Counted from the stretch's first letter, positions 49,154 through 58,300 are shown. The stretch: 64,000 nt of DNA from Sphingobium sp. B2D3C (GCF_025961835.1 NZ_JAOQOK010000001.1:1984001-2048000); one strand, 5' to 3'. A program made the numbers and translations. Notes: generated by a model from the letters alone, not told the origin.

Positions 49154-51112
49154 TTACTCCGTGGCGGCGGCGCGGCGGCCGTCCGACCAGTGCAGGAAGG
49201 TCTCGGGAGCGCGGCCGCTCACCGGATTGGCGAAATGGAAGCCCATCGGGGCGATGGCGGGATAAGGCGCGAAGGTGACGCCGCGCAGCGGGCCATCCGG
49301 CGGGTTCTTGGCAACATCCTCGGGCTTGGGGCGATAGCGCTCGCTGGCGCCCGGCACGATCGCGGCCCAACCGCCGGCGTAATCGGCGAGCCAGACATAA
49401 TCGAGATCCATGCCGTGAATGCGCCAGACGCCGTTTTCGAGCACCGCCTGATTCTCGTAGATGCCCGAAATCCACGACCCCTGCCCCTTGGCGGCGCTGT
49501 TGAACTGGAACAAGCGCAGGCGGATATTGGCGCGCATCCCGTCTTCCGAAACGGTCACATAGGGCTGCGTCTTCTGGTGGATGGCCATGAACGCCGCCGA
49601 GCGCCCGGCATTGCCATAGCGCCCGAACAGCGACCCCCGCACACGCTCCCGCCCGACATAGGTGCCGATATAGGACAGCTCTTTCCACCCATCGGTGGCG
49701 AAGAGATCGGCCGTGTCGTCCCAGCGGAACTCATCGATATAATAGCCATAGGCATCGGCGATGTTTTCCGCGCCATCGAAGGCCGCAGCACGAGCGAGCA
49801 GCGTCGCCGCGTCTCCCGTGCCGGCAAAGGACGGCGCGGGCGCGAGCACATCGGCAAAGTGCACGGGTGCAGGCTGATGACCGGGATAGGAAGCGTCCGC
49901 CAGTTGCGAGGGCCTGTCCGGTCGCGCCGCAGCCACGCCGGGCAAACCGGCCGCCAGCGGCGTCTGCCAGCCTTGCGCATAAGCGGCGCGCATCACCGGC
50001 ACGCGGCGCAGCGCGGCGATGCGCCAGCGGCCATCGTTACCGCGCGCGCAGGTGAAATCCTGGATCGTCGCAGACCAGTAGGTCTCACCGCCATGCTGAC
50101 CGGTCATCCCGATCTCGATATTGCGCACCGTGGCGCTACGTCCGCCCGCATCCATCGTCACGACCGGCATGAGCTGGGGACGGTCGTTCAATTCGCCGGT
50201 CTTCAGACCGGCCTCGCCGAACAGCGCGAGCGCACGGCGGACGCCGGCATGGCCCACAAACTGCCCGGTGCCGGCAATGTCGACAAACGCGTCCTCGGTG
50301 AACAGATCAACGATATCGTCGTCCATCTTGCGGTCGAGGTAGAAGCCGAACGCAGCCTGGAGATTCTGCACCAGCCCTTGGGAGACCAGCAGATCGGCCT
50401 GCGCGGCAATCTCGCCGGTCGGCCGCGGGCTCGGCGCGGGACGCTTGGCGCCCCAAGGATTACCAGCCTGATCCGGCGTATAGTGGAACGGCACCATCGG
50501 CACGCTGGGCGCGACATGCGTCCAGCCCTTGTCATATGGGCCGGCGAATTGCGGGTGATAGTGCATCCGCGCAATCGCCCAGCCACCCATGCCGCCAGCG
50601 TCGCCGGAGACCCGGACATAATCGATCACGTGAATGCCGCCGGCCCAGCCAGCCGACTGGCCGTTCACGCCCGTCATCGCCACCTCATGCCAGCGTCCGC
50701 GCGCGGACTGGCCATCGGGCGCGAGGGTAATCACCGGGCTGAGGAACAGGCGCAGATTGAGATGCCCTGCCGGCAGTCCACGACTGTCGCCGCCCATCGT
50801 GCTGCGCAGATGCGCCTCGATGGGTGTGCGGCCCGTCACGGATTGCGCGCCGTCGGTCCACAGGCCGTCAGCGGCGAACAGGCGCGCCATGTCGGCCCAC
50901 TGGCCGGCTTGCGCATAATGCGCCCAGACATGCTGGAGGCGTTTGATCTCGCGGATCGCGCGGACATCCGCGAGGCGCGCAGTCAGGTCCGCAGCGCCAC
51001 TGCCCGCCCCCGCTGACGCCATCCGTGACGTTGCGCAGCCCGCCAGCACCGTGGCCGCACTCCCGAGCAGGATCGCGCGTCGCGAGAGGATCATGCGCCC
51101 CGGCTCGCTCAC
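49154..51112 (-). CDS. Exported lipoprotein with three SnoaL-like (NTF2-fold) domains
   Basis: 652 residues with a lipoprotein signal that also carries twin Arg (LSRRAILLGSAATVLAGC, lipobox LAGC). Three NTF2-type domains follow, roughly 45-190, 240-365 and 440-580. Each begins with a helix (EIKRLQHVWAHYAQAGQWADMARLF, LQAAFGFYLDRKMDDDIVDLF, ADAYGYYIDEFRWDDTADLF) and then contains a GRTPIEAHL / GHAGVRRAL / GRERVRGSL element and a Trp-rich strand. The C-terminal 70 residues are extra. Repeated SnoaL domains in one anchored protein are uncommon. It starts with GTG overlapping the ABC-binding protein stop by 4 bases. The function is unknown; an envelope-bound isomerase/hydratase or ligand binder is possible. 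Confidence 0.8.
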   Translation of the reverse strand: MSEPGRMILSRRAILLGSAATVLAGCATSRMASAGAGSGAADLTARLADVRAIREIKRLQHVWAHYAQAGQWADMARLFAADGLWTDGAQSVTGRTPIEAHLRSTMGGDSRGLPAGHLNLRLFLSPVITLAPDGQSARGRWHEVAMTGVNGQSAGWAGGIHVIDYVRVSGDAGGMGGWAIARMHYHPQFAGPYDKGWTHVAPSVPMVPFHYTPDQAGNPWGAKRPAPSPRPTGEIAAQADLLVSQGLVQNLQAAFGFYLDRKMDDDIVDLFTEDAFVDIAGTGQFVGHAGVRRALALFGEAGLKTGELNDRPQLMPVVTMDAGGRSATVRNIEIGMTGQHGGETYWSATIQDFTCARGNDGRWRIAALRRVPVMRAAYAQGWQTPLAAGLPGVAAARPDRPSQLADASYPGHQPAPVHFADVLAPAPSFAGTGDAATLLARAAAFDGAENIADAYGYYIDEFRWDDTADLFATDGWKELSYIGTYVGRERVRGSLFGRYGNAGRSAAFMAIHQKTQPYVTVSEDGMRANIRLRLFQFNSAAKGQGSWISGIYENQAVLENGVWRIHGMDLDYVWLADYAGGWAAIVPGASERYRPKPEDVAKNPPDGPLRGVTFAPYPAIAPMGFHFANPVSGRAPETFLHWSDGRRAAATE

Positions 51113-52119
51113 GTCGTCGGCTCCAGCGCCAGCGCCTCTTCGTAGACGCTGCGGTCGATCAGCGTCGCAAGCTGCGCGCGCGACCGTGCCGGCCGCTTGT
51201 CACGCTCTGCCAGCCACTGTTCTTCCTCAGTCATGATATCGAGCAGGTCGGCAGGATAATCAGCGTTGAAGGCGTGATGCTTCCAGGCCGTCTGCACTTC
51301 CTCCACCGAATGGCCGCCCCGCTCCACCACGAGGGCCTGCGCCGCTGCAGGGTCCTTGCGGAGCGCCGCCGCCGCATCGATCACGGCACGGACGAAGCGG
51401 ACGATCTTCTTGCGCTTGACCGGATCGGCGAGATTTTCAGCTGTGCTGTTGAGGTTGAACTGCTCGGCATAAACGCCATCGCCGCTGAACTCGATCAGGT
51501 CGTTACCCAAGGCGCGCGCGCTGTTCTCGCTCTCCGGCTCCCAGATGATCACGGCATCGACGCGCCGTTCGGCGAGCGCCTTGGTCATCTCGCTGAGCGG
51601 GCCGGGCGTACGGACGACCTCGATATCGTCATAGGACAGGCCAGCCTGGGCCAGCATCTTGTGAAAGAAATAGCCCGAGGACGTCTGCGGGATCGACGCG
51701 ACGCGCTTGCCCTTGAGATCGGCCACGGTCGCGATCCCCGCCGATTTCCGCGCAACAATGCGATACTGCCCCTCGGTCACCTGCAGGATGATGCGCAGAT
51801 TGGGATGCTTGACCGAGTAGCGCAGCGCCTGCGTTTCGGCATGCGTTGCGACATCCGCCACGCCTTCCTCGCCGAAGCCGGCAATGATCGGCTCTCCAAC
51901 CAGATTGGGAATGCCGCCCATCTTCACCGTGGCAGCATCGGGATAGAAAGTCTTGGCCGCCAGGAGCACGGGCGCGATCTCGAAGGTCTGGATATTGCCG
52001 TACACGGCAATGGGGCCCGGCTTCCCCTCATCCCTGGCTGTGGCACTCGCGGGAAGGAGCGCGCCAGCCGCGAGCATGGCCGCCATTGCAAGAGTGTTCC
52101 TGATTGTGCGCACCGTCAT
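51109..52119 (-). CDS. ABC-type substrate-binding protein (NMT1/SsuA-like), orphan
   Basis: 336 residues with a signal peptide (LAMAAMLAAGALLPASATA). The solute-binding fold shows VADVATHAETQALRYSVKHPNLRIILQVTEG and DLKGKRVASIPQTSSGYFFHKMLAQAGL, the type of periplasmic proteins for sulphonates, nitrate or thiamine-precursor-like compounds. No permease or ATPase gene is nearby, so it either works with a transporter elsewhere or serves as a periplasmic carrier for the TonB receptors. It overlaps the triple-SnoaL gene start by 4 bases. 157 bases separate it from the aldolase gene. Confidence 0.85.
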   Translation of the reverse strand: MTVRTIRNTLAMAAMLAAGALLPASATARDEGKPGPIAVYGNIQTFEIAPVLLAAKTFYPDAATVKMGGIPNLVGEPIIAGFGEEGVADVATHAETQALRYSVKHPNLRIILQVTEGQYRIVARKSAGIATVADLKGKRVASIPQTSSGYFFHKMLAQAGLSYDDIEVVRTPGPLSEMTKALAERRVDAVIIWEPESENSARALGNDLIEFSGDGVYAEQFNLNSTAENLADPVKRKKIVRFVRAVIDAAAALRKDPAAAQALVVERGGHSVEEVQTAWKHHAFNADYPADLLDIMTEEEQWLAERDKRPARSRAQLATLIDRSVYEEALALEPTT

Positions 52120-52276
52120 CCCTCCTCAACACCGCAACCTGTTGGCCCGGCCCTATTCATTCACGCTAGGCGCCCACGCTGGCGGGCCGCAATTCAAATG
52201 CGCGTTGATGCCGCGCGAGGAAAAACTGGCTTCCGTCGAGGACAAATAGCGCAGGCCGGGCTGCGCCACGCTGCCC

Positions 52277-53050
52277 TCAATCCAGCCCTTCCCGCACCGC
52301 CTGCACCGTCTGCGCCGCAGCGTGCGCGAACATCATCGCATCATTGCTCACCATCACCAGTGAGAAGCCCATTGCCAGATAGGGCGCGGCTTCCTGCGCG
52401 GTGCCGACGGCCACGCCAGACAGCAGGCCCGCCTGCTTGGTCGCGGCGAGCATAGCGGCGGTGAGCGCCTCAACATCGGGATGCGCGGCCGATTTGCCGC
52501 TGGAGAGAAACAGGTCGCCATGGCCGATGAAAATGCCGCCCACATGCTCGACCGCCGCAAATTCCGCGGTCCGCTCCAGACTGGCCCAGTCCTCAAGCTG
52601 GATCATGCGCAGGCATTGCCCGTCGCCCCGCGCGACATAGTCCGGGATCGGCGCCAGGCCCCAGCGACCGGCGCGCGAAGTAAGGCCGAGCCCGCGCTCC
52701 CCAGCCGGACTGAACACCATTTTGCGGCACACCTCGCGGGCATCTTCAGGGTCGGTGATGCGCGGCACCAGCAGGCCGTCCGCGCCAGCGTCCAGCAGGG
52801 GCTGGATCGGCGATCCGCTATGATCGGGCAGCCGAACCAGCGCCGCCATGCCCATCGTCTGCGCAGCTGCGATCAGCGTGTAGGCACGCTCGAGAGTGTG
52901 CGGGGCGTGCTCCATGTCGATCACTACGACATCGAAGCCGGCATGGCCGATCAGCTCCAGCGTCTCCAGCGACGGCAGCTTGACCCAAGTCCCCAGCAGG
53001 CCCCGCCCCTGCGCGGCCCGCTGCAGCGCATAGTCTACGAAATTGTCCAC
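52277..53050 (-). CDS. HpcH/HpaI-family aldolase (class II)
   Basis: 257 residues from the GTG at 53050; no better start with a ribosome site is visible. The family motifs are GTWVKLPSLETLEL, VVVIDMEHAPHTL, the Arg in ALVRLPD, GADGLLVPRI and FIGHGDLF, and the metal ligands Glu (QLED region) and Asp are consistent. Family members cleave 4-hydroxy-2-oxo acids to pyruvate and an aldehyde or semialdehyde. That would connect to the semialdehyde dehydrogenase of the plus set. It is the first gene of the minus set, 157 bases before the ABC-binding protein. Confidence 0.85.
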   Translation of the reverse strand: MDNFVDYALQRAAQGRGLLGTWVKLPSLETLELIGHAGFDVVVIDMEHAPHTLERAYTLIAAAQTMGMAALVRLPDHSGSPIQPLLDAGADGLLVPRITDPEDAREVCRKMVFSPAGERGLGLTSRAGRWGLAPIPDYVARGDGQCLRMIQLEDWASLERTAEFAAVEHVGGIFIGHGDLFLSSGKSAAHPDVEALTAAMLAATKQAGLLSGVAVGTAQEAAPYLAMGFSLVMVSNDAMMFAHAAAQTVQAVREGLD

Positions 53051-53178
53051 TAACCGCCCTGTTCGATCCGCTGCACCGGTGCGCAAAAAGCCACTGTGCG
53101 CAGGCCGACGGCGCCCGCTTGTCTCGAACGGCTCGGAGTCTTTGCAGAGCTGCAACGCCCGCTCGGACCGTGGGCATG

Positions 53179-53206
53179 AAAAAAGCCCCGCATCGCTGCG
53201 GGGCTT
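53179..53206 (-). terminator. Rho-independent terminator of pnp
   Basis: Stem AAGCCCCGC / GCGGGGCTT with a 6-base loop; on the minus strand it is followed by TTTT, 25 bases after the pnp stop. Confidence 0.88.
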
Positions 53207-53230
53207 CTCTCAATCTCGCTTTGAAGGCGA

Positions 53231-55561
53231 TCAGTCGTCGTCGCGCTTCAGGAAGGCAGGGGCGAACTCGGGCGCCGGGCCGTCATCATCGCTGCGCTCG
53301 CGGCGGGGGCCGCGTTCACCACGCTCGCCGCCACGGTCACCACCGCGATCCCGGCGGGGACCACGGTCGCCACGGCCGCCGCCGTCACGACGCGGACCAC
53401 GGTCGCCGCGATCACCCCGGTCGCCACGGTCACCGCGCGGTTCGCGGGCAGGACGGGTGTCCTCCAGCTCCTCGCCGGTTTCCTGATCGACGACGCGCAT
53501 GGAGAGGCGCACCTTGCCACGCGGATCGATCTCGAGGACCTTGACCTTGACTTCCTGGCCTTCCTTGAGGACGTCCGCCACCTTCTCGACCCGCTCGTTG
53601 CGAATTTCCGAGACGTGGACGAGGCCGTCCTTGCCGCCCATGAAGTTCACGAACGCGCCGAAGTCGACCAGATTGACGACCTTGCCGTTATAGACCTTGC
53701 CGACTTCCGCTTCCTCGACGATGCCGAGGATCCAGGCCTTGGCCGCCTCGATCTGGTTCACGTCGGACGAGCTGATCTTGATCAGACCCTCATCGTCGAT
53801 GTCGACCTTGGCGCCGGTCTCCGCGACGATCTCGCGAATGACCTTGCCGCCGGTGCCGATGACTTCACGGATCTTGCTCTTGTCGATCTGCAGCGTCTCG
53901 ATGCGCGGGGCATGAGCGGAGAGTTCGGTGCGGACTTCGCCCAGCGCCTTGCTCATCTCGCCCAGAATGTGGGCGCGACCGTCCTTGGCCTGACGCAGCG
54001 CGACCTCGAAGATCTCCTGCGTGATGCCGGCGACCTTGATGTCCATCTGCATCGTGGTGATGCCTTCGGAGGTACCGGCGACCTTGAAGTCCATGTCGCC
54101 GAGGTGATCTTCGTCACCCAGAATGTCGCTGAGGACCGCAAAGTCCTTGCCTTCCAGGATCAGGCCCATGGCGATGCCGGAAACCGGACGCTTCAGGGGC
54201 ACGCCGGCGTCCATCATCGAGAGCGAACCGCCGCAGACGGTGGCCATCGAGGAGGAACCGTTGGACTCCGTAATGTCGGAGAGCACGCGGATCGTGTAGG
54301 GGAACTCGTCCTTGCTCGGCAGCACCGGGTGCAGCGCGCGCCAGGCGAGCTTGCCATGGCCGACTTCACGACGACCTGGCGCGCCGAAGCGGCCCACTTC
54401 ACCGACCGAATAGGGCGGGAAGTTATAGTGCAGCATGAAGTTCTCGTAGGAGAGACCGGTCAGACCGTCGATCATCTGCTCGGAATCCTTGGTGCCGAGC
54501 GTGGTCGTGCAGATGGCCTGCGTCTCGCCGCGCGTGAACAGCGCCGAGCCATGCGTGCGGGGTAGGAAGCCCACCATCGCCTCGATCGGGCGGATCTGCG
54601 TGGTCGTGCGACCGTCGATGCGCTGGCCGTCCTTGAGGATGGCGCCGCGCACGATTTCCGCTTCCAGCTTCTTCATGAGCTTGTTGGCGACCATCTGGGT
54701 CTGCGCGCCCTCAGCCGCGAACGCTTCCTTCGCCTTGGCGCGGGCTTCGTTCAAGGCACCCGAGCGCGCCGACTTGTCGGTCAGCTTGTAGGCGGCGGCA
54801 ATGTCCTTGCCGATCAGCTTCTTGAGCTTGGCCTTCATGTCCGCCGTATTGTCGGAGAGGTCGATCTCCCACGGCGACTTGGCGGCCTTCTCGGCCAGCT
54901 GGATGATCGCATCGACGACCTTGCGCGAAGCATCATGCGCGAACATGACGGCGCCGAGCATGACGTCTTCGGAGAGCTCCTTGGCTTCCGATTCCACCAT
55001 CATCACGGCCGTGTCGGTCGCGGCGACGACGAGATCCAGCTCGCCGGTCTTCACCTCATCGAGGCTCGGGTTGAGCTGATACTCGCCATCCTTGTAGCCG
55101 ACGCGCGCTGCGCCGATCGGGCCCATGAACGGCACGCCGGAAATGGTGAGCGCAGCGGAAGCCGCGATCATCGCCACAATATCGGGCTCGGTCTCGCCAT
55201 CGAAGGAGAGAACCTGCGCGATCACGTTGATCTCGTTGTAGAACCCTTCCGGGAACAGCGGACGCACGGGACGGTCGATCAGACGGGAGACGAGCGTCTC
55301 CTTTTCCGTCGCGCCACGCTCGCGCTTGAAGAAGCCGCCCGGAATACGCCCGGCAGCCGAGAATTTCTCCTGATAGTGAACGGTGAGCGGGAAGAAGTCC
55401 TGCCCTTCCTTCACCGACTTGGCGGCCGTGACAGCGCACAGCACAACCGTTTCGCCATAGGTCGCGAGCACCGCGCCATCGGCCTGACGGGCAATACGGC
55501 CCGTTTCGAGCTTGAGGGTCTTTCCGCCCAGCTCGATTTCTACTGTCTTTACATCAAACAT
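53231..55561 (-). CDS. pnp: Polyribonucleotide nucleotidyltransferase with Arg-Gly-Asp-rich tail
   Basis: 776 residues. Two RNase PH domains (about 10-225 and 310-545), a KH domain (about 555-615) and an S1 domain (about 625-690) are in the normal order, with [33 protein letters not shown] phosphorolysis-site sequence (visible as [15 protein letters not shown], then GRREVGHG). After S1 there is an extra basic tail rich in RGD/RGG-like repeats (about 705-770, the [11 protein letters not shown] type). The ATG at 55561 has AAGGAAAA upstream. PNPase degrades RNA from the 3' end. The tail may bind RNA or RNase E. It follows rpsO by 268 bases. Confidence 0.96.
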   Translation of the reverse strand: MFDVKTVEIELGGKTLKLETGRIARQADGAVLATYGETVVLCAVTAAKSVKEGQDFFPLTVHYQEKFSAAGRIPGGFFKRERGATEKETLVSRLIDRPVRPLFPEGFYNEINVIAQVLSFDGETEPDIVAMIAASAALTISGVPFMGPIGAARVGYKDGEYQLNPSLDEVKTGELDLVVAATDTAVMMVESEAKELSEDVMLGAVMFAHDASRKVVDAIIQLAEKAAKSPWEIDLSDNTADMKAKLKKLIGKDIAAAYKLTDKSARSGALNEARAKAKEAFAAEGAQTQMVANKLMKKLEAEIVRGAILKDGQRIDGRTTTQIRPIEAMVGFLPRTHGSALFTRGETQAICTTTLGTKDSEQMIDGLTGLSYENFMLHYNFPPYSVGEVGRFGAPGRREVGHGKLAWRALHPVLPSKDEFPYTIRVLSDITESNGSSSMATVCGGSLSMMDAGVPLKRPVSGIAMGLILEGKDFAVLSDILGDEDHLGDMDFKVAGTSEGITTMQMDIKVAGITQEIFEVALRQAKDGRAHILGEMSKALGEVRTELSAHAPRIETLQIDKSKIREVIGTGGKVIREIVAETGAKVDIDDEGLIKISSSDVNQIEAAKAWILGIVEEAEVGKVYNGKVVNLVDFGAFVNFMGGKDGLVHVSEIRNERVEKVADVLKEGQEVKVKVLEIDPRGKVRLSMRVVDQETGEELEDTRPAREPRGDRGDRGDRGDRGPRRDGGGRGDRGPRRDRGGDRGGERGERGPRRERSDDDGPAPEFAPAFLKRDDD

Positions 55562-55679
55562 TGGTTTTCCTTCCACCCACCGGCCCTATTGCGCGGCGGG
55601 GCTGCAGTGCGGGCTAAGCCGGCCCGCGGCGGTTCGGGACTAGTCTTGCGTCCCACAAAGAGGTTGGCCGAAGTGCCAT

Positions 55680-55788
55680 CCCCTCCTCGTCACTCCCGGC
55701 AAAGCGGGAGTCCAGTTCTGTCATCCCAGCCTTGGACGGCGCTCCCGCGCCTGTCTCGTGCTGGATCCCCGCATGCGCGGGGGTGACG
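55680..55788. repeat. Composite palindromic (REP-like) intergenic repeats
   Basis: Two hairpins in tandem between rpsO and pnp: CTCCCG-GCAAAG-CGGGAG at 55693-55710 and CCCCGC-AT-GCGCGGGG at 55767-55782, with flanks GTCCAG, GTCATCCC and GGATCC. The pattern resembles dispersed sphingomonad repeats. No coding frame. Confidence 0.65.
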
Positions 55789-55796
55789 CAATACGT

Positions 55797-55819
55797 AAAC
55801 GGCCCGCCGAAGCGGGCCG
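55797..55819 (-). terminator. Terminator hairpin after rpsO
   Basis: Stem CGGCCCGC / GCGGGCCG with loop CGAA (plus sense); on the minus strand followed by TTTAC, 11 bases after the rpsO stop. It probably gives partial termination before pnp. Confidence 0.75.
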
Positions 55820-55829
55820 AACGATTGGG

Positions 55830-56099
55830 TCACTTGCGAAGGCCGAGCTTCGCGATGAGAGCGGTATAGCGCCCCGCATCCTTCTTCTTGAGATAGTCGA
55901 GCAGCGAACGACGCTTGTTGACCATCATCAGCAGGCCGCGGCGGCTGTGATTATCCTTGTGGTGGCCCTTGAAGTGCTCGGTGAGGTTGGAAATGCGCTC
56001 CGTGAGGATCGCAACCTGCACTTCCGGCGAACCGGTATCGCCCTCTTGCTGGGCATTGTCCTTGATCAGTTCCGCCTTGCGTTCAGCCGTAATCGACAT
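55830..56099 (-). CDS. rpsO: 30S ribosomal protein S15
   Basis: 89 residues, the exact family length. The signature block [26 protein letters not shown] is intact, as is the C-terminal [21 protein letters not shown]. Two ATGs are present (56105 and 56099); the second is right because AGGA lies 6 bases upstream of it. It lies 18 bases after truB, and pnp follows. Confidence 0.98.
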   Translation of the reverse strand: MSITAERKAELIKDNAQQEGDTGSPEVQVAILTERISNLTEHFKGHHKDNHSRRGLLMMVNKRRSLLDYLKKKDAGRYTALIAKLGLRK

Positions 56100-56117
56100 C
56101 GTCATTCCTTTCCAAAA

Positions 56118-57158
56118 TCAGAGATTGAAGCCCCGCACGACCCGGATTTCCGGGCCCAAAGCCTCCACCAGCGCCACAGGCGTATCGCCCTCGGCTGCCA
56201 GCATGAGCCCTTGCTTGCGAGGGTCCCCGGGCAGTGTCCGGCCTTGTCTCAAGGCCATCGCCTGCTGCGAGGTGACGGGGAGAGCCGGGATGTCGTCCAG
56301 CCCTGCCGTCAATGGCAGCATATGCTGCGCAATGGCGCGCCCTTTACCAGCATCGCTCAGAATGTCCAGTGAAATAGCCCGATCCAAGGTGAACGGACCG
56401 GCCTTTACCCGGCGCAGCATCGTCACATGCCCGACCGTACCGAGCGCCAGCGCGATGTCCCGCGCGAGGCTGCGGATATAGGTGCCTTTCGAAACATGGG
56501 CAGTGAGGGTGATGGACGCAAGGGTTTCGCGGGCGGCCTGCTCATCCTTGAGGCCTCCCCCCGTCCCGTTCGCATCGAGCGAAGTCGAGATGCCTTCGCC
56601 CAGCTCCGCGGTGTCTCGACTTCGCTCGACACGAACGGATGGGGCGGCGTTGACCGAGAGACCATGCACCGTCACCGCCCGCAGTTTCATCTCCACCTCT
56701 TCGCCCGCCCGCGCCCGGTTATAAGCGCGCTGGCCGTCCACCTTGATTGCGCTGTAGACGGGCGGGGCCTGTTCGATCGGGCCGGTGAATTGCGCCAGCA
56801 CCCCCTCTACCTGCGTCAAGGTCGGCCGCACATCGGACGTCGCGATTACCGCGCCCTCCAGATCGAGCGTGTCGGTCTGCGCGCCGAAGCAAATCGTGAA
56901 ATCGTAGACCTTGTCGCTGTCCAGCATCCGCCCGGCCAGCTTGGTCGCCTCCCCCACCGCCACCGGCAGCACGCCTGTCGCCAGCGGATCGAGCGTACCG
57001 CCATGGCCGACCTTCGCCTTGGGCAAGCCGGCCTCGCGCAGCGCGCGCTTGACGGCGCTCACCGCCTGGGTGGAGCCAAGGCCCAGCGGCTTGTCGAGGA
57101 TCAGCCAGCCATGCAGCGGCGCGGGCCCGGTCTCAGGCATGGTGTCGGAAGCAGTCAT
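56118..57158 (-). CDS. truB: tRNA pseudouridine-55 synthase, with an in-frame palindromic element
   Basis: 346 residues, longer than the usual 290-315. Catalytic Asp57 is in GHGGTLDPLATGVLP, and the later SKGTYIRSLARDIA and LRRVKAGPF are intact. A palindromic repeat (56566-56638) is inserted in frame just before the SKGTYIRS motif and encodes about residues 174-198 (SVRVERSRD ... ISTSLDANG). The insert would lie in a surface loop, and the gene reads through it. The ATG at 57158 starts MTASDTMPETG; a Met eight codons upstream is possible. It shares its strand with rpsO (18 bases apart). Confidence 0.95.
   Translation of the reverse strand: MTASDTMPETGPAPLHGWLILDKPLGLGSTQAVSAVKRALREAGLPKAKVGHGGTLDPLATGVLPVAVGEATKLAGRMLDSDKVYDFTICFGAQTDTLDLEGAVIATSDVRPTLTQVEGVLAQFTGPIEQAPPVYSAIKVDGQRAYNRARAGEEVEMKLRAVTVHGLSVNAAPSVRVERSRDTAELGEGISTSLDANGTGGGLKDEQAARETLASITLTAHVSKGTYIRSLARDIALALGTVGHVTMLRRVKAGPFTLDRAISLDILSDAGKGRAIAQHMLPLTAGLDDIPALPVTSQQAMALRQGRTLPGDPRKQGLMLAAEGDTPVALVEALGPEIRVVRGFNL
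56566..56638. repeat. Palindromic repeat element inside truB
   Basis: Arms CCGTTCGCATCGAGCGAAGT... (from 56566) and the near-complement ending CGCTCGACACGAACGG (to 56638), with a 19-base centre. It is the same family as the element in ligA (25809-25874). It is read in frame. Confidence 0.88.
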
Positions 57159-57327
57159 CGGCTGCCCATAGCGAGGCATATAGCGCCTGTCAGGCCCCGC
57201 TGGCCGCAAGGGCCGCCGCGCGTGCCTTGATCTGTTCATATTGTAGCCATAGGCATGCTTATAGGCGCAAGGGTGGATTGCGCCCCGCCCGCCACGCCCA
57301 GTCCGGTGCCAATGCAGTTGAGGTCCG

Positions 57328-58182
57328 TTGATTTACAGCATCCGCTCCGGCTTCCAGCGTTTGACCGGCCGGGCCCGGAGCCGGTTTGGCGAGCGCGCGA
57401 CGGCGTTTCTCCTCGCATTGGCGGTCGAGGGACTGATCGTGCTGGCGCTCATCGCCTTTGCTCCCTCCCCTTTCGAAGCCCGCGAAGCGCCCGACAAAAA
57501 TGTCCTGACATTCGACGTCGCGATTCCGCCCGACCCGGCACCCGAACCTGAACAGACCGAGCCGGAGCAGGCTGAACCCGAGCCGGTTCCCGAGGAGGCC
57601 AAGCCCGAACCAGAACAACAACCCGAGCCGGTCCCCGACCCACCGCAGCCGCCCAAGCAGCCCGAGCCAAAGCCGATCGTCACACCGCCGGCGCCGCGCA
57701 AGCCCGCCTTCATCGAGATGAAGCCGGACCAGATGGCGGCTGTCGATCTTCGCGCGATCCGCCCGGCCGCCCCCGCCCCGCCGGCCCCCGCCCGCCCGGC
57801 AGCGCCCATGGGTCCGCCGAACACCGGACAACCAGCCGATACACCGCTGGTCGACGGCACTGGCCCCAATGGCGAACCGCTCTACGCGGCAAGCTGGTAT
57901 CGCGAGCCCTATCCCGAGGAATTGCGCGGCTATCTCTCCACAGCGCGCAGCCAGGGCTGGGGCATGATTGCCTGCCGCACGGTTGCCGATTATCGGGTGG
58001 CCGATTGCGTGCCGGTGGCAGAATATCCCAACGGATCGGACATCAACCGCGCGATTCTGGCCGCCGCATGGCAGTTCCGCGTGCGCCCGCCCCGTGTCGG
58101 TGGCAAGGTACTGGTCGGCCAATGGGTGCGCATCCGAATCTCATACGAGCAGCGTCCTACCGGTGCTGCGGGCAGGCCGTGA
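57328..58182 (+). CDS. TonB-like energy transducer
   Basis: 284 residues from a TTG start with GAGG 4-5 bases upstream. One membrane helix (FLLALAVEGLIVLALIAFA, about residues 27-45) is followed by a long Pro/Glu/Lys-rich spacer (about 65-120, many EPEP/KPEP units) and a C-terminal domain (about 195-275) of TonB type with GSDINRAILAAAWQFRVRPPRVGG. Two Cys in that domain (IACRTVADYRVADC) could form a disulphide. It would energise receptors such as the two in this window, but no exbB/exbD lies near. It diverges from truB, 169 bases apart. Confidence 0.82.
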   Translation: MIYSIRSGFQRLTGRARSRFGERATAFLLALAVEGLIVLALIAFAPSPFEAREAPDKNVLTFDVAIPPDPAPEPEQTEPEQAEPEPVPEEAKPEPEQQPEPVPDPPQPPKQPEPKPIVTPPAPRKPAFIEMKPDQMAAVDLRAIRPAAPAPPAPARPAAPMGPPNTGQPADTPLVDGTGPNGEPLYAASWYREPYPEELRGYLSTARSQGWGMIACRTVADYRVADCVPVAEYPNGSDINRAILAAAWQFRVRPPRVGGKVLVGQWVRIRISYEQRPTGAAGRP

Positions 58183-58300
58183 TCGACCGGAAATGACTCT
58201 GTCAAAAAATCTTGCGGACGCCACCAGCGCCTTGTCTTGCAGCGCGTGAAGCCTCTACAAGGCGCCATTCCTTCCACAATCCAATATAGGCGAGTGATCC

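Noticed and set aside
48125..51016. A 963-codon plus-strand frame across the cupin and triple-SnoaL genes
   Set aside because: Composition is Arg/His/Gly-rich without any domain. The minus-strand genes carry clear domains, a lipoprotein signal and coupled starts.
32389..53178. A mobile genomic island with integrase and attachment sites
   Set aside because: No integrase, transposase, tRNA edge or direct-repeat boundary is visible, and base composition looks like its surroundings.
53330..53465. Possible CRISPR-like tandem repeats
   Set aside because: They are codon repeats for Arg-Gly-Asp in the pnp tail, without spacers of uniform length.
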